A stretch of DNA of 64,000 nucleotides, from contig JAAONU010000001.1 of the NCBI GenBank assembly GCA_012932295.1, positions 7,091,104-7,155,103 of the forward strand, in the 5' to 3' direction. Positions 12,929 through 26,555 of the stretch are shown piece by piece (positions within the stretch are counted from its first letter, which is position 1; each line of letters starts with the position of its first letter). The DNA comes from Cyclina sinensis (lineage: Eukaryota; Mollusca; Bivalvia; Venerida; Veneridae). The position numbers and the translations under genes were made by a program. The notes beneath the pieces were generated by a model that was given only the letters and a program-made list of their open reading frames with translations, did no database searches and was not told where the DNA came from.

Positions 12929-13525
12929 ACATATTTATTGGAGTTATTTCTCTTTGACTACACATATAATTTCAGCCTTGTACTTAACAAGTTATAATAT
13001 CTTATAGTTAATATCTCATTTAAGAGTTTTGTCTTTGTACTACACTTATTTCATACAAAGACAAAAATCTCATAGCATAAAGGACAACATATAAAAGACC
13101 ATTTTTAGAACATGCGTTCCAAATTTGTTCACACTATAGTGTTAATTGGTAATTGTCTGGCAATTGTGCAAATTCACTGTCCTTCACCGTTTGAAAATTT
13201 GCAGACGGTTTATTTTTTCCTTCACATAATTATCAAAGTAGCAAAGCCCAATTTTGAAAGGTTCTTACATTGCAAATTTTACCCTTAGTTTGGATTACCT
13301 CAAAATAAGTCATTTCAAGACAACATTCAGTATTTACAATGCTACGTAGTAGAAGAAATCAGTTTCAAGTTTCCTTTGACTCCGTACTTTAACTGATGTT
13401 TTAACCTTCCACGTCAATTTTACCCACTTAACGACCGCATGGTCAACTAAACGCCTTTAACTGACCTAGTTTCATTTTGATATACAGTTGAATTTTTATC
13501 TTTAATAAAGATGTGTGTATATATG

Positions 13526-13531
13526 TATAAG
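13526..13531 (+). promoter_or_regulatory. TATA-like box upstream of the astacin gene
   Basis: TATAAG lies 68 bp before the ATG at 13594, and a second TATAAG starts at 13541. Either could place a start site shortly before the coding exon. There is no experimental support; this is position-based inference. Confidence 0.3.
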
Positions 13532-13593
13532 ATAGCTAGTTATAAGATAGTATAATTAGTTCTCTGGCCACTTTAGTTAGTTGATAAGACATC

Positions 13594-16500
13594 ATGAGGG
13601 TGTTTGTTCTTCTGACGGTAGTTGGACTAGCCTTTGCGGTGCCTGTAGTGGATGAGGTAGACTTAGATCTAAAGTTTTGATATTACTGAATTAGTGTAAC
13701 AAACAATATATTTACAGTGAAAATAGTTAAAATGACGTTTTTCCTCATAATTAACACAAACAACAACACCTTTTCAATTGAATGTATTTTATGCTAAAAT
13801 GTAAATGACACAGTGCGTGTTAAGCTCAGACCTGACTCTAGTATAAGAACTCAAGTAGATGTAATGTGGATGAACAAGCTTTAAACAAAACCTTTGTTTT
13901 TCAAGGCTTTATTGAGCTACGTGGCTAATTATTTAATTAAGTTAACATGTTCTATCTGCTTTTTTTATCTTTAGTGCTTTCTGTAGAATGCTTAATCCCA
14001 GTTTACTAATGTTATATCATTGATCAAAGTGTCTTTTTTTCACAAAAAATGTTGTCTTTTTAAAAAAAATATATCATTAAGAAAAACGTCTTTACTTGAA
14101 TTCAGTAAAGTTGAGTACGTTTTTTTTTTTTTTGTCGGACTGCCCCAATCAAACCAAATCAACTGAAGCGTACATTTTTATTAATATTGATCTCAAAAGT
14201 GATGTCACTCTTAAGAAAAATTAAAATGATTGCTCAACATGCCTTAAGTTTTCAGCGTTTAATCAAAACTTGATTATCTTTACCGGTTAAATGCAAATTC
14301 TAGCAATGCAGGTACAAGGCTATTGGTGTTTTTTTCTAGTTTTGTAGTATATTTTTCTTTGTCATCAGACCTTTGCAGTGTACATTTCACAACATTATTT
14401 TTGCTCTTTTCATATTTATGTTTGTATAAAACTTAATCTAATCTAAAACTTAATCTAATCTAGACGTAAGGGGACAGTTTTTGCAATAGTTTTTCCTATA
14501 GTTCCAAAAAACAGTTACAAACAAATAAACAAATATAAGGTATGTGTTCTTTTTATTACACGATACTTTACTGACAATATTACATTTCAGACCCAGGCTG
14601 GGGTAGAGGTCATCTACGGAGGTTTGTATTTCCCTTCTTTAAAGGCGCGTTCGTCATTTGGATTTATATTGTACATGTTAACATTATTAAGCTTGTTTTC
14701 AATTTTGCATTAAATCATCTTTTATTATTTATAAATCAAATGCAACAATCAAGCAAGAAAAGTCTTTGACCGTCTTTGACATACTTGTGTATCTTTTCAG
14801 AAGTTTCACACGTGTTATGCGTACATTTGCAACCATAGAGCATCCTGGTGTTGCAAACTTTGTATTATTTTTTGCAGTAATTCTTTAGTTATTAGACAAT
14901 AACATTTCAATTATTAGTATTTAATGTACAGTGCAAAAAAGCCGGACAATATGCTTCGTCTACTATATACATATATAGATGATATCACATATATGCTTAT
15001 CATGAACTTTTTCAACTTATCGTCACGAAACAAAACCAAATAAGCTCTTGCTTATCAGTTTTTATTAGGTCATCAAGGACAATCTGTTCTTCAATAACTC
15101 ACAGATTTATATCATTTGATTTTTTTTTATCTGTCTGTGACAGAATCGAACCGAGCAGACTAGGTCCATTTATCTTCAGAAGAATTATAATAAGTGGTGG
15201 ATTAAATAATCTGAAACGTTTCAATTGTTATATTATGATTAAATTGATAACTAGGGTCCAGTTTACCACATCATGAAAACCAGGCTACTCGCTACCTTTT
15301 AGAAACATTTTGCTGCAGTTTGACTCAGTTTGAAAATTAGTCAAAATACAATATTCACACAGTAACGGTGACAATATAGATTTTCAGCATAGAGTAGGGT
15401 CTCTGAGTTTTTTCCACCATTTCAAAGTGATATTTTAATATTATCTTACCTTATTCGAGATTTCCAGGAAACCCTATAAAAAGTTACTGAAAGAACAGTT
15501 ACAAATTTTCTATGATATACTGCGATACATATTTTGTAAAACTTTTGTTACAAATTATATGTAAAATTGCTATTCTAAAATCCATTCTTCTAAAAGCATA
15601 TGTTTGTGCAAAGATCATATTTTATAATTTAATATGACTTGAAATGATAAAACTAGGCTGGCTATAACTTCTTTCAGAAGACGCTTCAGATAACCCTGAG
15701 GAAACTTCAGGCTATTTCGAAGGAGATATTGAACTGCAGCCCGGAGAGAACCCTCTGGTTGGTCCTCTTTTATTTACTGTCACCTTTTTGGTGCTTGTTT
15801 CAAGAATTTTAAGACAAAGGTGCATCTTTTAACATTTTGTTAATGGTGATTGACAAAATGTTAATGGCGCCCTACATTATAGAGGTTATAGAGATTTATC
15901 CTTGCACTAGAAACAAATATATTCTAGCATATGAAAGTGCACTGCTAGTTACTTATGGGGATTCGTGCAGTGTTAGGGGAGTTATGGCCCTTTAGAGTTT
16001 AGCATTTTTCATCCAGCCTAAGACGAATATTATCTATAGTTTTCATTTTTACAAAAAAATCATTTTCAAAATGAAAGGCTTCGCAAATGATTATTTTGTA
16101 GTATATTAATTCTGTCGCAAATATGGCACTATATTTTGTGAAATTCAGCATTTCTTACAAACGTTTGTCATGCCTAACTTCAGCGATATCCAGAGAAATG
16201 ACACATCACAAGAATATTCAACAATATGTGAAGTTGCCAAAAAAGTATTTTGGTGCAGGTTCACACAAAATGTATATGTCCTGGATTTTTTAACTTTACC
16301 AAATATTTGAAGTTACGTGTCTGAATATTTTGACACTTGTTATTCATTATTATATGACGCATTACTGCAGTCTGTAGTGTGGTAGATAAATTTTGTCAAT
16401 AACGAATTTGGTAGTTTTGGACAGTTTTGCATATTTTACCTGCAATAATGGCGATTGTTTTTATTTAAAATGCATAATGAAGAATGTAAGGAATTTTTGT

Positions 16501-19500
16501 ACTATTATTACTACATTATTTACTATTGCAAAATTGCGCTCAAACGATATGTCAATATATAGACTTAATATTATTCACGTAAGAAATAGACATTTCCCTG
16601 AATTTGTAAAAACACATATCAAAACTACCATTTCCACATTATGTTCAGATATATAAATTCTATATTTAAAGCACAGGAATGCTATAAAAGACAGGCGAAG
16701 AAGATGGGCCAATGGTATTGTTCCGTACGAGATCTCATCAACCTACCGTAAGTTGAACCCGATTCACGGATTTTTCCCGTATTCACTGCACTTAAAGTCA
16801 TTGTGTCTTGTAAATTTACACTGTTGCATTAAACAAACACATCTGCCAAATTATTTGAATCAATTTATTTGAACGAAATGGGGGCCAATTTGCCAGTATT
16901 GAGCTTATTTTGTTTAAGTGAACCGCAGGTAACTTAGAGCGTTGGTTGGCTAATCTGTTAGCAAAGCATAGACCATATTTCTCTGGATAAACAACAAAGT
17001 CAGTCATATAAAATGGTTACACTATTCGTGCTTACTACAAATAACTGTGTTCGATAATTCTGTCTTAATAGACAATACACACACGTCGCTATGTTCGAAC
17101 AGACTGCAGTTACATTGTGTTTGATCATACAATTTACTGTGACTGTATTATTATAGTCAAGATCGAATTCATGTCGAACAGAAAGCATCGAAAAATGTCC
17201 TGACTTTAATTTTGACTTTGAGTAATAAGCTGCACATCGTATGAACAGTAATGTATCTTTCACCTAATGAATATGGACGTAACACCCAGAGCACTCGCGA
17301 TTGACTGACACTGATATTTAGAATTATAGGGCTACTTAAAGCAGGGACGTCTTGACATTTCATCAAGTTGTCAGCACATTTAATCCGTTTTATACCCCCT
17401 TTCAGCTTCTACCGTACAGAACATCTTCCATCAAGCTATGCAAGAAATCGAATCTAGGACCAAAGTCAATGGAAAGACATGTATTCACTTTAAACCCCAT
17501 TCTGGAGAATCCGGATTTGTAAAATTTGTGACCGGATCTGGGTATGATAAAATCATCTTAAGCAGGCTAAATTCTGCTTGAAGTATTTTGCAATGATAAG
17601 GGTAAAATGAAATTTCAACGTTATGGAATAGTTTTTTCTTGTGTGAAAAAGAAATCTGTTAACAATATTACTAAAGAGTGCACAGAACAGATGTTATACG
17701 GCGTTTTAAAACTTGAAATGCCTTTCATTTTTGTTAGACTGAAAGTTAGTAAGCTCATTTTAGCTATATCCATGTCGCAGCATTATATTAAATTGGGTTT
17801 GGTTTTATAGTTGCCACACCCCCGTGGGATATATTGGCCGTCAGTCGAGTGTAACCATTGGCCACGGTTGTGAAAGAAAAGGAACGGTGATGCACGAACT
17901 TCTTCACGCGCTTGGATTCTGGCATGAACAGAGCCGGTCTGATAGAGACAGCTATGTGAGAATTCACACTGAAAATATACAGAAAGGTCGGTGCTGATTA
18001 AAACACATTATAACGTAGTTGGATAGAAGTAAGAAAGGCGTTGTGGTTTGCGACTTTGTATTGGTACATAAGTTTTGGTTGTGTGAGGTGTGATAGATCT
18101 GGCCTATCGAATAGGTGTAAGCAGTTATATAAGTATTTTAAAAATAGTAAAGGTCATCTCCTCAGAACAGATGATGCTTACATAGCAAATTCAAATAAAG
18201 AATTCAAGTGACAACATAGAGTACCTTGATATGCAATATTTAACACCACTGTAGGCAAAATACACACGTCCACTACTTAAGATGATAACGTGTTCTTAAA
18301 AAAATAAAACAAGAGTGACATCTTTAAACATAATTAACAGATTCCTGGGTTGACTACGTTATAACATTGAAAATTTATAAAAATTTAAACGTAAAACTGA
18401 TGACATACGTAAAAGTCAGTAAAATTAATTTTAGATGTATTTAGGAAGATCGGTAAAGGTACTTTTAAATAAAGAAAAATAAAAAAGTATAATTATTATA
18501 TGCTTAGGACAAGAAAGGGATAAGGCTTGTGTAGAAAGAAAATCGGTATCACGAAAGTGTGCTTTATTATGTTGTAGGTCATGAAGGTAATTTCAACAAA
18601 TATCCGACCTCATACATTGATATGCTGGGTCAACCCTATGATTACGGCAGTATCATGCACTACAGTGCTTATGCTTTCGCCATCGACCGCAGCAAGATGA
18701 CCATCGAGCCTCTACGTAGCGGAGTGACCATTGGCCAGAGAATCAGACTTAGTGACACAGATGTCAAGGAGATTCAGCTACTCTATGACTGCATTCAGAA
18801 CGACGGTCATACCAGTGCTCCCGTTAGTGGCTTTGTGACAGCCGCACCAGCCTCTACAGCACAACCACCGAGCGGATGTAAGTTGACTTATCGTCTTACC
18901 ATATTAACACGATTGAATATGTTAGTTCAGATGTGATTCCGCATCCATTGCAAAAATACTGTAAGATTTCAGTTAACAGAACAAAAGAACTGCTCTAGGC
19001 AGCTTAATGTTACAGTTTTTATAGATAATTCCTATGGTTGTGAAAGCGTTTATTTACTAAAACTCTGGATACTTTTCAGCTGACGTATGTACTTTTGAGC
19101 ATAACTTTTGCCACTGGACGCAGTCACACAATGACCAGACTAACTGGAGAAGACACGCTGGTTCCACACCAAGTGCCAATACTGGTCCAACTGCCGATCA
19201 TTATGGATCTAAAACTGGTACACTTACCTGATTTCTAGTATTGTAAACCTTCATGCTAGGGTAACTTTAATCTTATAAACTTATCGCTCCGCTACTTTAA
19301 CTACTTCTACCTTATCGCTACGTAAGTTCATTTTAACTTAAATCTAGTAAACTTATCTGTACCTAAGTACAACCTATATAAATCCGCCGGTAAACTTACC
19401 ACTACCTGAGTTTCTGTCACTAGCATTTACCGGTTTACTGCTACCTATAATCTTGTAAACGTAATTCTATCTAAGTACATTTGGAATAGAACAAAGAAAA

Positions 19501-20244
19501 ATAACCAGAGAAACGTAACTTGCGGTACTATTTAACTTCATCTAATAAACTTACAACTAATTAGCCGTATTTAATTCTAATTAAATTTGATCATTTTTCC
19601 TTACATAAATATATCTCAGTTTATTTCATTACAGGACATTATATATACGTGGAAGCATCTGGACACAAAGGGCAGTCTGCCAAGCTCGATTCCAAGCTGT
19701 ACCCAGGGGGAGATTATTGTGTGGACTTCTACTACCACATGTATGGTTCTGAAACTGGCTATCTTCGTCTAAATGTTATATCTGGCACACACGAATACCA
19801 TTTGAAGCAATGGAGCGGTAACCATGGCAATCAATGGACTCACCAAAGAATGAACGCCCACATTCACACAACCGGAACTTTTCAGGTGAAGTATATATAA
19901 CTTTAATGATAATTCTGCAAAACAAATACCTGCCAATAATGTATTTTACATAGTATTACAAATATACATTGCAGAAACGGTATATCAGAGGTCCATGGTG
20001 TTTTGGAACACATAATCTCTTGTAAATGTGTCCCTCTGTAAAGCAGTGCAAATAAAACTTCTAAAAGCATTGAGTGATTTTCAGTGAGTTAAAGCAATGT
20101 GCACCTCAAGGTTAATTACAACAAAACCGTGACTGGACAGTACCTTTGATTTATTTTTAGTTTGAGTTGGAGGCACACACTGGCAGTGGTTACCATAGTG
20201 ATATTGCTATTGATGACATTATTGTACATCCAGGCAACTGCTAG
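13594..20244 (+). CDS. Secreted astacin zinc metalloprotease with MAM domain
   Basis: Astacins are secreted or matrix zinc endopeptidases; MAM domains mediate oligomerisation or adhesion, as in meprins. Ten exons splice in frame to 444 codons: 13594-13656, 14591-14621, 15678-15757, 16672-16747, 17406-17541, 17811-17986, 18578-18877, 19080-19217, 19635-19885, 20161-20244 (stop TAG). Residues 1-16 form a signal peptide (MRVFVLLTVVGLAFA). FEGD at 45-48 is the propeptide aspartate-switch motif. RRRR (66-69) precedes W70, giving a furin-type maturation site. Residues 70-~262 are the catalytic domain: HELLHALGFWHEQSRSDRD places zinc ligands at H157, H161 and H167 with E158 catalytic, and SIMHY (212-216) is the Met-turn with Y216. 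A Thr/Pro/Ala linker follows, then a MAM domain from about C291 to C444 ending DIAIDD. All key residues are present, so it should be active. The donor after 17986 (GTCGGT) is weak. EGF, CUB and ShKT domains seen in other astacins are absent. Confidence 0.93.
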
Positions 20245-20300
20245 CAGAGGAGGGCAGTACTTTTGTTTTTCTGAAATAGTGTTTACAGTAGAATTACTTT

Positions 20301-20306
20301 AATAAA
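20301..20306 (+). terminator. Polyadenylation signal of the astacin gene
   Basis: AATAAA begins 57 bases after the stop codon of the astacin-MAM gene and is followed by an A-rich run. It is the first canonical signal downstream. Confidence 0.75.
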
Positions 20307-21854
20307 GAAAAAAAACAGTTTGTTGCACACTTCTTCAATTAAATAGGTGTTAAACATGTTAAGGCAAGTTTGACATATTTCATGTATGTTGCAAGATAAG
20401 AATGCCTCATTTTTGGAATTTCTTTTATCAGATAGGAGCTTAAATGATTACAATTAGCTTTTATTCGACATGATCCTTATCGTGCAGTGAAAAGTTACCT
20501 GTAGAATATTATTATCGAAAATTATAAACTAGGAGAAATTGAAACATTGCTACTGTTTTATATTATTTCTCTTGTCAAGAGCAATAATTTTCTTGGAGCT
20601 ATACCTTCTGCCTGAGAATTCACAATTTTTATTAGAGAACACGATTTATAGCATTAGCAAAATGGTGAATATCAGGAATCTGTTTGGATTCACTGAGGCT
20701 GATTTTTACGAAGTACGATTTGTGTGAAGATATGTGTGTTTTGGGTATTTTAGGCAAAAACGACACATTAAGCTGTGTTTCTCTAGGATGTTCGAGTTTT
20801 TGCAATACTGCTACTAAATTTCGCCCATTATATAAACATATGTACATTTCAGCTGATTAACTCATTTAATAATTCTATAATGGCCACCAGGAAGATACAT
20901 GTATTGAAATGCCGCATCGCAGATTATTTCGAGCGGAAGTTCATACCTCTATGTGAGATCTGATAGTTTGTGACGAACTCGCATTCAGCTTGACTAGGTT
21001 GAATATTAGAAACAAAGATAATCATTAAAGTTTGATGGTCAGTATGTCATATCTGTAAATTCCACATTGAGAAATATGTTGCACGATTATCATGATTCAG
21101 TTCAGATCAAAGCGTTTTAGAGCAGAAAGAGTGTTGACTTGATAAGGCTTACGTAAGCGAAATGGTAATTTGTTGATAAGCACAATGCCCGTTTCTAGTA
21201 CGGCAACATTTAAACGTTTAAGTAAATACTTTAATGTGCTCGATAATAGTATTTGTGCGGCCTCACCAAATTTTAACCGCGGAAACGTCGATGTGTGCTC
21301 TTATACGACTAAGTTATTCGATGTTATTATGTAAGCGGCATTCGACACCACAGTTCTGATTCAAAGAAAGAAAGAATAAAGACATGTGTCCTATAAATAA
21401 ATCTGGCTTTAAGGTGACCCGTTTTTGGGGGTCATCTTTCGAAATCTATGTGGTGACAAAATAGGAATACCTTTGGGAGTCTATCAGGTGACGTTAGATA
21501 ACAACAAAGAAATATATTCAAATATAGTTTACCTTTCATGACAAACTAAATTATGGAGATTAAAAGTCTACAAAATTGTTCATCTGTTCGTCTAAGGAGC
21601 GCTCATATAATCTATAAAATAGCATACGCGTTGAGTATATTTATGAATATCTTTTCGGAAATAACAATATCGTTCTTTTTACAAAAACAAATCGGCATTT
21701 TCATCGCCGACAGGCAGTACATTCCTGAACAGAGACAGTGTCCAGGGTAAGAACACTGTCTAATTAACTTTGAAATGGTGGTCTTACAGAGAACAAGCAA
21801 TGTCTGTAAAAGCAGATTCAGGCCTGAAAACGTTTCATAGTCAGTGTCAGTAAT
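20307..21854. other. Intergenic, nothing recognised
   Basis: AT-rich stretch between the astacin gene and a Tc1-like relic. Short open frames (20539-20727, 21553-21750) show no motif. A short GTCCAGGGT at about 21741 matches in inverted form ACCCTGGAC at about 22871, and could be worn transposon ends. Confidence 0.35.
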
Positions 21855-22860
21855 TAGTGTATCCACCTCGGGCCTTTAGGCACTCTCTGCATCGTCTGGG
21901 CATGCTCCTAATGACACATCTGATCATTTCCTATGGTATGGCATCCTATTCTGCTACAAGAGCATGAGAAAGCTCTCGGACGTTCTTCACAGGGTTCGGA
22001 CGCGAAGAAAGTCTACGAGAAAGCATGTCCAAGACATTCTCTATAGGGTTAAGATCGGGAGACCTCGCTGGCCAGTCTATGACGTCAATACCTTCATCAT
22101 TAAAGAAGTTCCGGACGATTCTTGCAGTGTGCGCTTGAGCAGTACCTTCTACTAAACGAAAGGTTTCACCTATTGCACCAGCATATGGCCTAACAATTGG
22201 TTCTAGGATCTAGTCCCGATATCTCATGGCGTCAGACTACCTCCTGGAATCGCATAAAGGTCTGTGCGCCCATCAATGGATATCCCTGCCCACATCATAA
22301 ATGACCCACTGCCAAACCTGTCATATGGAATAATATTACATTTCGCATACCTATGTCCTTGGCGACGCCACACCCTCACAGGCCTGTCACATGTCGAAAC
22401 ATGGTAGCGGCTCTCGTCTGTGAAGAGCACAGATCGCCAGTGGCGCAGTTGCCTAATGACGTGTTCCTGGGCAAACTCTAAGCGAGCTCTCCAGTGAGCT
22501 ACGGTCAGAATTGATCCTCTGGCAGGTCTTCGGGCATCCAAACCATCTTTATGAAGACAATTTCGGACAGTTTGAGTGGACACACGAACCCCTGTAGCTT
22601 GCCGGAAGTCAATTTAAATGCCAGTAGCAGTACACTGACGATTCCTGGGGACCAAAGTTCTCAGATATCGGTCCTGGCGAGGTGTTGTAATGCGGTGACG
22701 ACCTTGCCCAGGTTTTCTTGTAAATTCTCCAGTCTCCTGATAACGACTCCAAAACCTGGCAATAACGCTACAAGAAACGTATAGAACGGTGGCCATCTCA
22801 CTTTGCTTAAATCCATTTTCGATCATCTGCACCGCCCGAGCAACATCAGTAGTTGCTAAA
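21855..22860 (-). pseudogene. Tc1-like (Tc1/mariner) transposase, decayed
   Basis: Tc1 transposases are DDE enzymes that cut and paste at TA sites. On the minus strand the N-terminal helix-turn-helix half (ARAVQMIENGFKQSEMA, then RYQETGEFTRKPGQGR) runs from about 22850 to 22614. A TAA then interrupts the same frame before 22583-22224, which carries RQATGVRVSTQTVRN, the first catalytic Asp in LFTDESRYHV, and SFMMWAGI. The rest, in other frames, reads QAHTARIVRNFFNDE and SPDLNPIEN, the latter holding the final catalytic Glu. Where relatives have H-D-N-A the sequence reads E-G-T-A, so the second catalytic Asp is lost. Stops and frame changes make it a relic. Confidence 0.88.
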
Positions 22861-24850
22861 TGACGTCATACACCCTGGACCGTTGTCAAAAGAGCAGATA
22901 CAGTAAAAAGTTGCACAAAAACATTCATTTTGTCAAATGTCTTATTGTGAACGAACTATACACATGCGAAAGTCTAAATCTTATTCGGGGGTTACACAAC
23001 AAAAAGAAAAACAAAATACCCATGCTTTGTAAATTTATTGTAAACTGCACGGGTTTCTCGAGCATATTGACCATCGATACCTACAAACGAAATTTGCAGC
23101 GAATATCTAGTATGGTGGGCATTTTACGCCATAACATATTTGAGCAGTGTATATTCGAAAGACATTATACATACAATAAGAGTAAAACTTGAGTGGCAGG
23201 TTTCATACAGTTTACAAAAACATTTTTTGAGATAAATCCCCCTTTTTAAATTGGATGTTTTCCGTAGCATATCTTTCAAGTGCTTTTAGACAAAGTGGAC
23301 AGAAATGTTATTTTATCTTAGTGTGAAATATTAAAAACATTACCGAACTTTTTGACAATAAATTAGTTGTGACAAACTTTGATATTGTATAAACCTTTAA
23401 AAAGCACATAATTTACAATATAAAATATAAAATACATAAATGTGATAAACTTTAAATTGATATACTAGTAAAATTCAGTTATACGTTCTTTGACTGGTAA
23501 CACTGATGCTACGGATGCAAACCGAGCTTAGGGATCCTTAAAAGTTCTAAAGAAAACCTAATGATATCAATTTGGCACCTGTGAAAAGGAATGTAAGACA
23601 AAATCACCCCCGTACAAAATTAAAGTAACCATTCAAGTTAGTAACCAAAGGTTAATACAAGTAATTGGTAAATCTTTGAAAGGGGGATTTTTTCCAAGAT
23701 GTGATGGGGCATTGGTCAGGCCATGCAAAAGCGTGAAGGGGATTTTGTCCACCCATGGGGGATTTTGTCCGGGTAAATGAGAGTTTTTTGTCCGTACACC
23801 GTGTAAAAACACGATGCTTTACCAGTAAATAAACTGGTAGACATGACCTGGCTTAAATAATTGTATTTTGGAATTTGCTGGCCAAAATAAAAATGATATT
23901 AAAGCACCTGTAATGAGAGTATGGGATCACTTTTTGGGTAGTAAAGAAATATTACAAGTCTCTGTTCAGTATTGTTTTCTCTTTATAGTGTTTCGATGAA
24001 TAAAACAAATTCTCACGAATGGTCCATTTTTCCATCATGTGATTTATCATTTGGTGATATGTGATTCATCAGTAAGCATTCTGAATTTATAAAAATAGCG
24101 AGAGAAACATAAGGACCGCCTCATTAGAAAGCGGCAGTAGAGTGACTTGGTTCGGACGACACTTGCTGGTACCTTGAGTTAGTATTTCTATATATATTGT
24201 CTCAAACTTGTGAATATTCATGATACTGAAAAAATGTATTTCTTAATCTTACTCATTTGTATTTAAGCAGACAGTATTAAATGTTATATGTCTATTTCTA
24301 AAGTTTGTGACTTAAAGCTGTTATTTTCAAAAGTCTGTGACTTAGCCAGACTATTTGCATGTAACTAACCTTGTATTTTCTGTTCCTTATTAAGCGTTAT
24401 TTTTCCTATTTCTACTGCATACTCGTATTTCTCTTTTTTTGTTATCGTTTAGTTCCCGATTTCTCAGAATACTTTACGTCGTACAAAAATCTACACATGT
24501 TAAATATTACCTTAAAGGAGAAGAATTCTATAAGACTTTATCTTCTGTTCTAATTCTTTTCTTGAAATATATGTTACTGATATGCGTATATCATCGTATA
24601 TGTTTACTTAAAAATATTCTGTAAATGAATATCTTTAAACTAAACATAAGTAGGTAGTGTAATGTAAATTTTATATAAAACGGATATGTATCCGATATAT
24701 ATTTGAAAATAATCTTTCTGAATTACCTCTCGTTAACCAAAAAACTAACGAATATTTATGTTAGCCTGTTTACCTGCATGATTAAACGTCCCTTAAATCA
24801 AACTTGTAAATGTCAGCCATCCTACATATCTTAAATTGCACATGTATCTT
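22861..24850. other. Intergenic; short GGGGATTTTGTCC motif repeats
   Basis: Mostly AT-rich and non-coding. Around 23680-23790 the phrase GGGGGATTTT(G)TCC occurs three times within ~80 bp, suggesting a small worn repeat. Open frames at 22860-23192 and 24371-24624 have no recognisable domain. Confidence 0.35.
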
Positions 24851-25300
24851 TTTTTTTATCCCCTGCCGCGTAGCGGGGAGGGGATTATAGGAATGGCTCT
24901 GTCTATCCGTCTCTCGGTCCGTAACTTCGTGTCCGCTCCATAACTTTTAAACTCATGGAAAGTATTTAAAATAACTTGGCACAAATGATCACCATTATAA
25001 GACATTGTGCAGAGCGCAAGAACCAGGTCGCTAACCCCAAGGTCAAGGTCACACTAAAAGGTCATATAAAAAAGAGTCCACATTTTTTGTCCGCTCCATT
25101 ACTATTAAACTGCTTGAAAGATTTTTAAATAACTTGGCACAAACGATCTCCATTATGAGACGATGTGCAGAGCGCAACAAGCAGGTCCCTACACCCAAGG
25201 TCAATGTCACACCTTAAGGTCAGATATAAAAAATCAACATTTCGTGTCCGCTCCATAACTTTTAAACTGCTACAAATGTGAGGTCCAAATGTAGCTGCCC
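24851..25300 (+). repeat. Modular dispersed repeat with ~165-bp units
   Basis: It opens with CCCCTGCCGCGTAGCGGGGA, then CTGTCTATCCGTCTCTCGG. About three units follow (near 24920, 25083 and 25245), each containing CGTGTCCGCTCCATAACTTT, AATAACTTGGCACAAA and CCAAGGTCAAGGTCACAC. The third unit is cut short near 25275. No coding potential. Confidence 0.75.
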
Positions 25301-25539
25301 ATTGTCCGTAGAAATCATTATCCTATGTCATATTGGGAGACGTAATCTTCTCTCTTCACACTTATCCATCCCAATATTCTACTGCGGAAGGGAATAAAGC
25401 TGTCCTTCAGACTGCCTTGTTACAGAATAAAATCACACTGGAGATAAAGTTGCCTATACATAATTTCAATAAGTTCAATTTTAGGTTAAAATATTCAAAC
25501 ATTTATGTTTGTGTCATTGCTTCATAAAATTTCAAATAA

Positions 25540-26480
25540 ATACAGCGCCTCTTTGCTGATGACACAAGTCATTACATAGTTGTTAATGACCCACTCAATG
25601 CAGCGAACAATGTGGGCTACACAATGGCTAGTTGACTTCAATCCTGCTAAAATCAAATCCCTACTAATATCTCGAAAAATCCAAAAGCTCCGCTTTTTAT
25701 GAACAATGCACAAATATCAGAAGTTACAACACATAAACGCTTAGGTGTGACAGTAGCCAACGATGAACTGAATCTATTTTATCAATCGCCTGGCAACGTA
25801 TAAACTTTATGAAGCGTCTCAAATTCATTCTTGACAGAAAGTCTCTTGGACAATACATCTTACCTTCATCCGACCTATATTAGAATACTCAGATGTAATC
25901 TCGGACAATCTAACATTACACGACGAATTTGAATTACATAAAATACAAGTAGAAGCCTTTAGAATTATATCTGGAGCAATCAAACTTGTATCCTTTGAAA
26001 ATCTTTATGAGGAAACCAGTATTGAACCGCTTAAAGTAAGAAGAAGGAAACCAAGTGTCACTGTGTTATAAAATGAAGCATAAACTTGCACCAGAATATA
26101 TCTCTTCCTTTGTACCAGACATTGTAGGCTAAATGTCCAATTGCAATCTTAGAAATGCCCAAGTTACCAGAGCAATTACCTGTCATACTCACAACTTTGT
26201 AAACTCTTTTTTACCATTTGCAATTAATGACTGGAATGATTTAAATCAGGAAATAAGAAACTCACATTTATCTGATACATTCAAAAGCAAATTTTTACTA
26301 CGTGTGACAACACATATTTCAAACAAGACTTAAAATGTATTGCAGCTCTTTTAATGAACACCTGCATACTAAAACCATAACCGACAACCCTAGATTTTGT
26401 TTACAAGATTTGTGCAGAATATGAACATCTATTTATTTATTTCATATTATCAAGAATAATTATATTCGTTATAAAAAAAA
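25540..26480 (+). pseudogene. 5'-truncated non-LTR retrotransposon (Nimb/Jockey-like LINE) 3' end
   Basis: The plus strand, in several frames, reads the last part of a reverse transcriptase. LFADDT at about 25549-25566 is the catalytic YxDD-equivalent motif. It is followed by WLVDFNPAKIKSLLISRKI, THKRLGVTVAND, MKRLKFILDRKSL, YKMKHKLAPEYISSFVP and SFLPFAINDWNDLNQEIRNS (ending near 26333). This order is typical of the abundant invertebrate I/Jockey-superfamily elements. Upstream fingers and endonuclease domains are missing, stops are frequent, and an A-rich stretch follows at 26471. It is a 5'-truncated dead insertion. Confidence 0.85.
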
Positions 26481-26555
26481 AAAAAAAACAAAAAACAACA
26501 AAAAACAATAACAACAACAACAATAAAAAAAATTAAAAAAAAACACACACAAAAA
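26471..26555 (+). repeat. A-rich tail or microsatellite
   Basis: A run of 16-17 A is followed by CAA/ACA-rich and A-rich sequence. It immediately follows the LINE remnant and is likely its degenerated poly(A) tail. Confidence 0.7.
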
